Positions 39,737 through 42,247 of a stretch of DNA of 42,247 nucleotides are shown here, piece after piece. Where the stretch lies: assembly GCA_944392975.1 (NCBI GenBank), contig CALXYN010000017.1, forward strand, positions 1 through 42,247, given 5' to 3'. Position 1 is the first letter of the stretch, and each line of letters begins with the position of its first letter. Both the position numbers and the translations under genes were made by a program. Source of the stretch: an uncultured Spirochaetaceae bacterium. GTDB lineage: Bacteria; Spirochaetota; Spirochaetia; Sphaerochaetales; Sphaerochaetaceae. The notes beneath the pieces were generated by a model. It ran no database searches, was not told where the DNA came from, and saw only the letters and a list, made by a program, of their open reading frames with translations.

Positions 39737-42115
39737 GTGTATCAGGTAGTCAAAAGAGACGGAAAGACAGTTGCATTCGATATCCAGAAGATTTCCAATG
39801 CGATAAAGAAGGCTTTTGATTCAATCGAGAAGCCTTTTGATGATAATGTTATCGACTTCATCTCGCTCAAGGTCACTGCGGATTTCGCATCCAAGGTCGC
39901 CGAAGACAAGGTTTCTGTTGAGGATATTCAGGATTCAGTAGAGAAAGTTCTCGGAGAAGCCGGTTATGGCGATGTTGCAAAGAGTTACATTCTCTATCGC
40001 CGCCAGAGAGAGAAAATCAGGAACATGAAGTCAACTGTTCTTGATTATAAGAAAATTGTCGATGATTATCTCAGTCTCAATGACTGGAGAGTAAAGGAGA
40101 ACAGCACCGTCTCATATTCAATCGGTGGACTTATTCTCTCCAATAGCGGCGCAATCACGGCAAATTATTGGCTTTCTGAGGTCTATGATGATGAGATTGC
40201 AAATGCTCACCGCAACTGCGATATCCACATCCACGATCTTTCAATGCTTTCCGGCTATTGTGCTGGCTGGTCAATCAAGCAGCTTATCCAGGAAGGTCTT
40301 GGCGGAGTCACGGGAAAGATCACATCAGCTCCTGCAAAGCATCTCTCGACTCTCTGCAATCAGATGGTCAACTTCCTCGGTATCATGCAGAATGAATGGG
40401 CCGGTGCTCAGGCATTTTCCTCTTTCGATACCTACCTTGCTCCATTTGTGAAGGTAGACAACCTTTCGTATCACGAAGTTAAGCAGTGCATTCAGTCCTT
40501 CATTTATGGCGTGAACACACCATCAAGATGGGGAACTCAGGCTCCATTCACGAATGTCACGCTCGATTGGGTCATTCCACAGGATCTGAGGAATGTTCCT
40601 GCTATTGTCGGCGGTAAGGATATGGACTTCACATATGGCGACTGCCAGGAAGAAGCTGACATGGTCAACAAGGCCTTCATTGAAATCATGATTGAAGGAG
40701 ATGCAGAGGGCAGGGGATTCCAGTATCCTATCCCGACGTATTCAATCACAAGGGATTTCAACTGGGATGAGACTGAGAATAACAAGCTTCTTTTTGAGAT
40801 GACTGCAAAGTATGGCACTCCATACTTCTCAAACTATATCAATTCAGATATGGAGCCATCTGACGTCAGATCGATGTGCTGCCGTCTCCGCCTCGACCTG
40901 AGAGAGCTTAGGAAGAAGTCCGGTGGATTCTTCGGTTCCGGAGAGAGCACAGGTTCTGTTGGCGTTGTCACCGTAAACCTTCCGCGTATTGCTTATCAGG
41001 CAAAGGACAAGGAAGATTTCTTCAAGCGTCTCGACAGGATCATGGACATCTCTGCACGTTCTCTGAAGATAAAGAGGACAGTCATCACAAGACTTCTTGA
41101 CGAAGGACTTTATCCATATACGAAGAGATATCTTGGAACATTTGACAACCACTTCTCGACAATCGGTCTTGTCGGTATGAATGAGGCTTGTCTCAATGCT
41201 TCATGGCTTGGTGTAAACCTTGGGGATAAGAGAGCTCAGGACTTCTCAGTTGAGGTACTCAACCATATGAGGGAAAGACTCTCCGATTACCAGGAGCAGT
41301 ATGGTGATCTCTATAACCTGGAGGCAACTCCGGCAGAGTCCACATCATACAGACTCGCAAAGCACGATGTAGAGCAGTTCCCTGGAATCATCACTGCATC
41401 AGCTGATGACAATGCTCCATACTACACCAACTCCTCACACCTTCCTGTAGGCTATACCGATGATATCTTCTCCGCTCTCGATGTGCAGGACAGGATGCAG
41501 ACACTCTATACATCAGGAACTGTATTCCATGCATTCCTTGGCGAAAAGATGCCAGATTGGAAGAGTGCGATGAGGCTTGTGCGTACGATAGCTGAGAACT
41601 ATGAGCTTCCGTACTATACTCTCAGTCCGACATACTCTGTATGCGCTGACCATGGCTATATTGCGGGCGAAGTCTATAAGTGTCCTCACTGTGGAAGGCC
41701 GACAGAGGTCTATTCGAGAATCACAGGATATTATCGTCCTGTCCAGAACTGGAATGTCGGCAAGGCAGAGGAGTTCAGGGAGAGAAAGACTTACGATGTG
41801 CCAAATTCCCATCTGACACATACAGGTCCTCTTTCTCAGAGAGCTCATAACAATGAGGACTGCTATACAGTAGTAAGTGAAGACAATGAGATGCTTCTTT
41901 TCACGACAAAGACATGTCCTAATTGCCGCATTGCAAAGGCTGCACTGGACAAGGCTGGAATGAAGTATAAGGTCGTCGATGCCGAGGAAAATCCAGAGCT
42001 TTGCAGAAAGTTCAATATCCAGCAGGCTCCAACACTTGTCTCATTCACCGATGGTGTTGCCACTGTGATAACCAACGCTTCCCAGATCAGATCATTCGCA
42101 GAGAGTGCTGTATGA
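39737..42115 (+). CDS. nrdD: Class III (anaerobic) ribonucleotide reductase NrdD with fused glutaredoxin-like domain
   Basis: A 792-residue glycyl-radical enzyme reducing ribonucleotides to deoxyribonucleotides under anoxia. Residues 1-92 form an ATP-cone (MYQVVKRDGKTVAFDIQKIS), the allosteric dATP/ATP domain. The barrel includes MCCRLRLDL (C381-C382, thiyl region), CPHCGRP zinc site and glycyl radical G664 in SRITGYYRPVQNWNVGK. After the normal end of NrdD comes about 75 residues beginning LLFTTKTCPNCRIAKAALDKAGMKYKVVDA, with a CxxC (C727, C730), cis-Pro APTLV and the glutaredoxin fold. This supplies a tethered thiol reductant, in line with NrdH/glutaredoxin-using NrdD subclasses. GTG start, AGAGG upstream. 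Confidence 0.95.
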   Translation: MYQVVKRDGKTVAFDIQKISNAIKKAFDSIEKPFDDNVIDFISLKVTADFASKVAEDKVSVEDIQDSVEKVLGEAGYGDVAKSYILYRRQREKIRNMKSTVLDYKKIVDDYLSLNDWRVKENSTVSYSIGGLILSNSGAITANYWLSEVYDDEIANAHRNCDIHIHDLSMLSGYCAGWSIKQLIQEGLGGVTGKITSAPAKHLSTLCNQMVNFLGIMQNEWAGAQAFSSFDTYLAPFVKVDNLSYHEVKQCIQSFIYGVNTPSRWGTQAPFTNVTLDWVIPQDLRNVPAIVGGKDMDFTYGDCQEEADMVNKAFIEIMIEGDAEGRGFQYPIPTYSITRDFNWDETENNKLLFEMTAKYGTPYFSNYINSDMEPSDVRSMCCRLRLDLRELRKKSGGFFGSGESTGSVGVVTVNLPRIAYQAKDKEDFFKRLDRIMDISARSLKIKRTVITRLLDEGLYPYTKRYLGTFDNHFSTIGLVGMNEACLNASWLGVNLGDKRAQDFSVEVLNHMRERLSDYQEQYGDLYNLEATPAESTSYRLAKHDVEQFPGIITASADDNAPYYTNSSHLPVGYTDDIFSALDVQDRMQTLYTSGTVFHAFLGEKMPDWKSAMRLVRTIAENYELPYYTLSPTYSVCADHGYIAGEVYKCPHCGRPTEVYSRITGYYRPVQNWNVGKAEEFRERKTYDVPNSHLTHTGPLSQRAHNNEDCYTVVSEDNEMLLFTTKTCPNCRIAKAALDKAGMKYKVVDAEENPELCRKFNIQQAPTLVSFTDGVATVITNASQIRSFAESAV

Positions 42116-42182
42116 GAGAAAATAAAGGGATTGTCGCATAAATCAATTTTGAGAATTGGTAACAACCTTTAATCAACCACAG

Positions 42183-42208
42183 AGCAGGACTTCGGTCCTG
42201 CTTTATTT
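42183..42208 (+). terminator. Terminator of nrdD
   Basis: AGCAGGAC, UUCG-type loop TTCG, GTCCTGCT (42183-42202), then TTATTT, about 67 nt after the stop. Confidence 0.88.
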
Positions 42209-42247
42209 GAGCCCGTAAGTCAAGAATGGGAATAAAAACAGCAATAT

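Noticed and set aside
42112-42141. Nine-codon frame overlapping the nrdD stop (ATGA)
   Set aside because: Too short to support and no ribosome site of its own; overlap with the stop is likely chance.
1-42247. CRISPR array, prophage, integron or tRNA genes
   Set aside because: I found no regularly spaced direct repeats, phage structural or integrase genes, or cloverleaf-like segments on either strand.

Overview
The window (about 45% G+C, dense, many 1-11 nt gene overlaps) looks like the chromosome of an anaerobic, probably host-associated spirochaete of the Sphaerochaetaceae/Treponemataceae kind. This assignment is an inference from gene content: an oxygen-sensitive class III ribonucleotide reductase, a two-gene SUF Fe-S system, a small clostridial-type ferredoxin, lipoproteins with short spirochaetal lipoboxes, and a poly-G promoter resembling those of treponemal surface proteins. 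I see no tRNA, rRNA, CRISPR array, prophage or intact insertion sequence.

Layout. 1-6.2 kb (minus strand): a truncated kinase-like gene, a divergent Memo-family protein, an NFACT/RqcH-type protein and folC, then a Zn/Cd P-type ATPase with its own heavy-metal-binding partner. 6.3-7.3 kb: a small lipoprotein and a divergent ArsR regulator that probably controls the metal genes. 7.4-13.9 kb: a complete phosphate unit pstSCAB-phoU-phoB-phoR behind a Pho-box-like repeat and closed by a terminator. 14.1-21.1 kb: acyl-CoA synthetase, YhbY, a CDF transporter with a structured leader, a UPF0303 protein, an AraC regulator, smsC-smsB (minimal SUF) and a zinc phospholipase-C-like protein.

21.1-24.6 kb is the most accessory-looking stretch: about 500 nt of AT-rich non-coding DNA, then a promoter whose spacer carries nine consecutive G, driving an 836-residue Ig-like lipoprotein, followed by a small HTH protein between hairpins. 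24.6-32.6 kb holds housekeeping genes: SDR oxidoreductase, ACT protein plus DUF711, bcp, a BAX-inhibitor-1 membrane protein, an RluA-type synthase, purU-xseB-xseA, an unknown membrane protein and a ferredoxin. 32.7-37.2 kb: a MATE exporter divergent from topB, and two tandem thioesterases. 37.2-42.2 kb: an ABC-F ATPase overlapping nrdG, a regulatory region with paired NrdR-type boxes and a leader terminator, and nrdD with a fused C-terminal glutaredoxin-like domain.

Two signals cut across gene boundaries. First, about ten genes lack a Shine-Dalgarno sequence and instead have a -10-like hexamer 6-9 nt before the start codon, which predicts leaderless mRNAs. Second, several transcription units have specific regulatory DNA: Pho box, ArsR operators, NrdR boxes and a phase-variable spacer.
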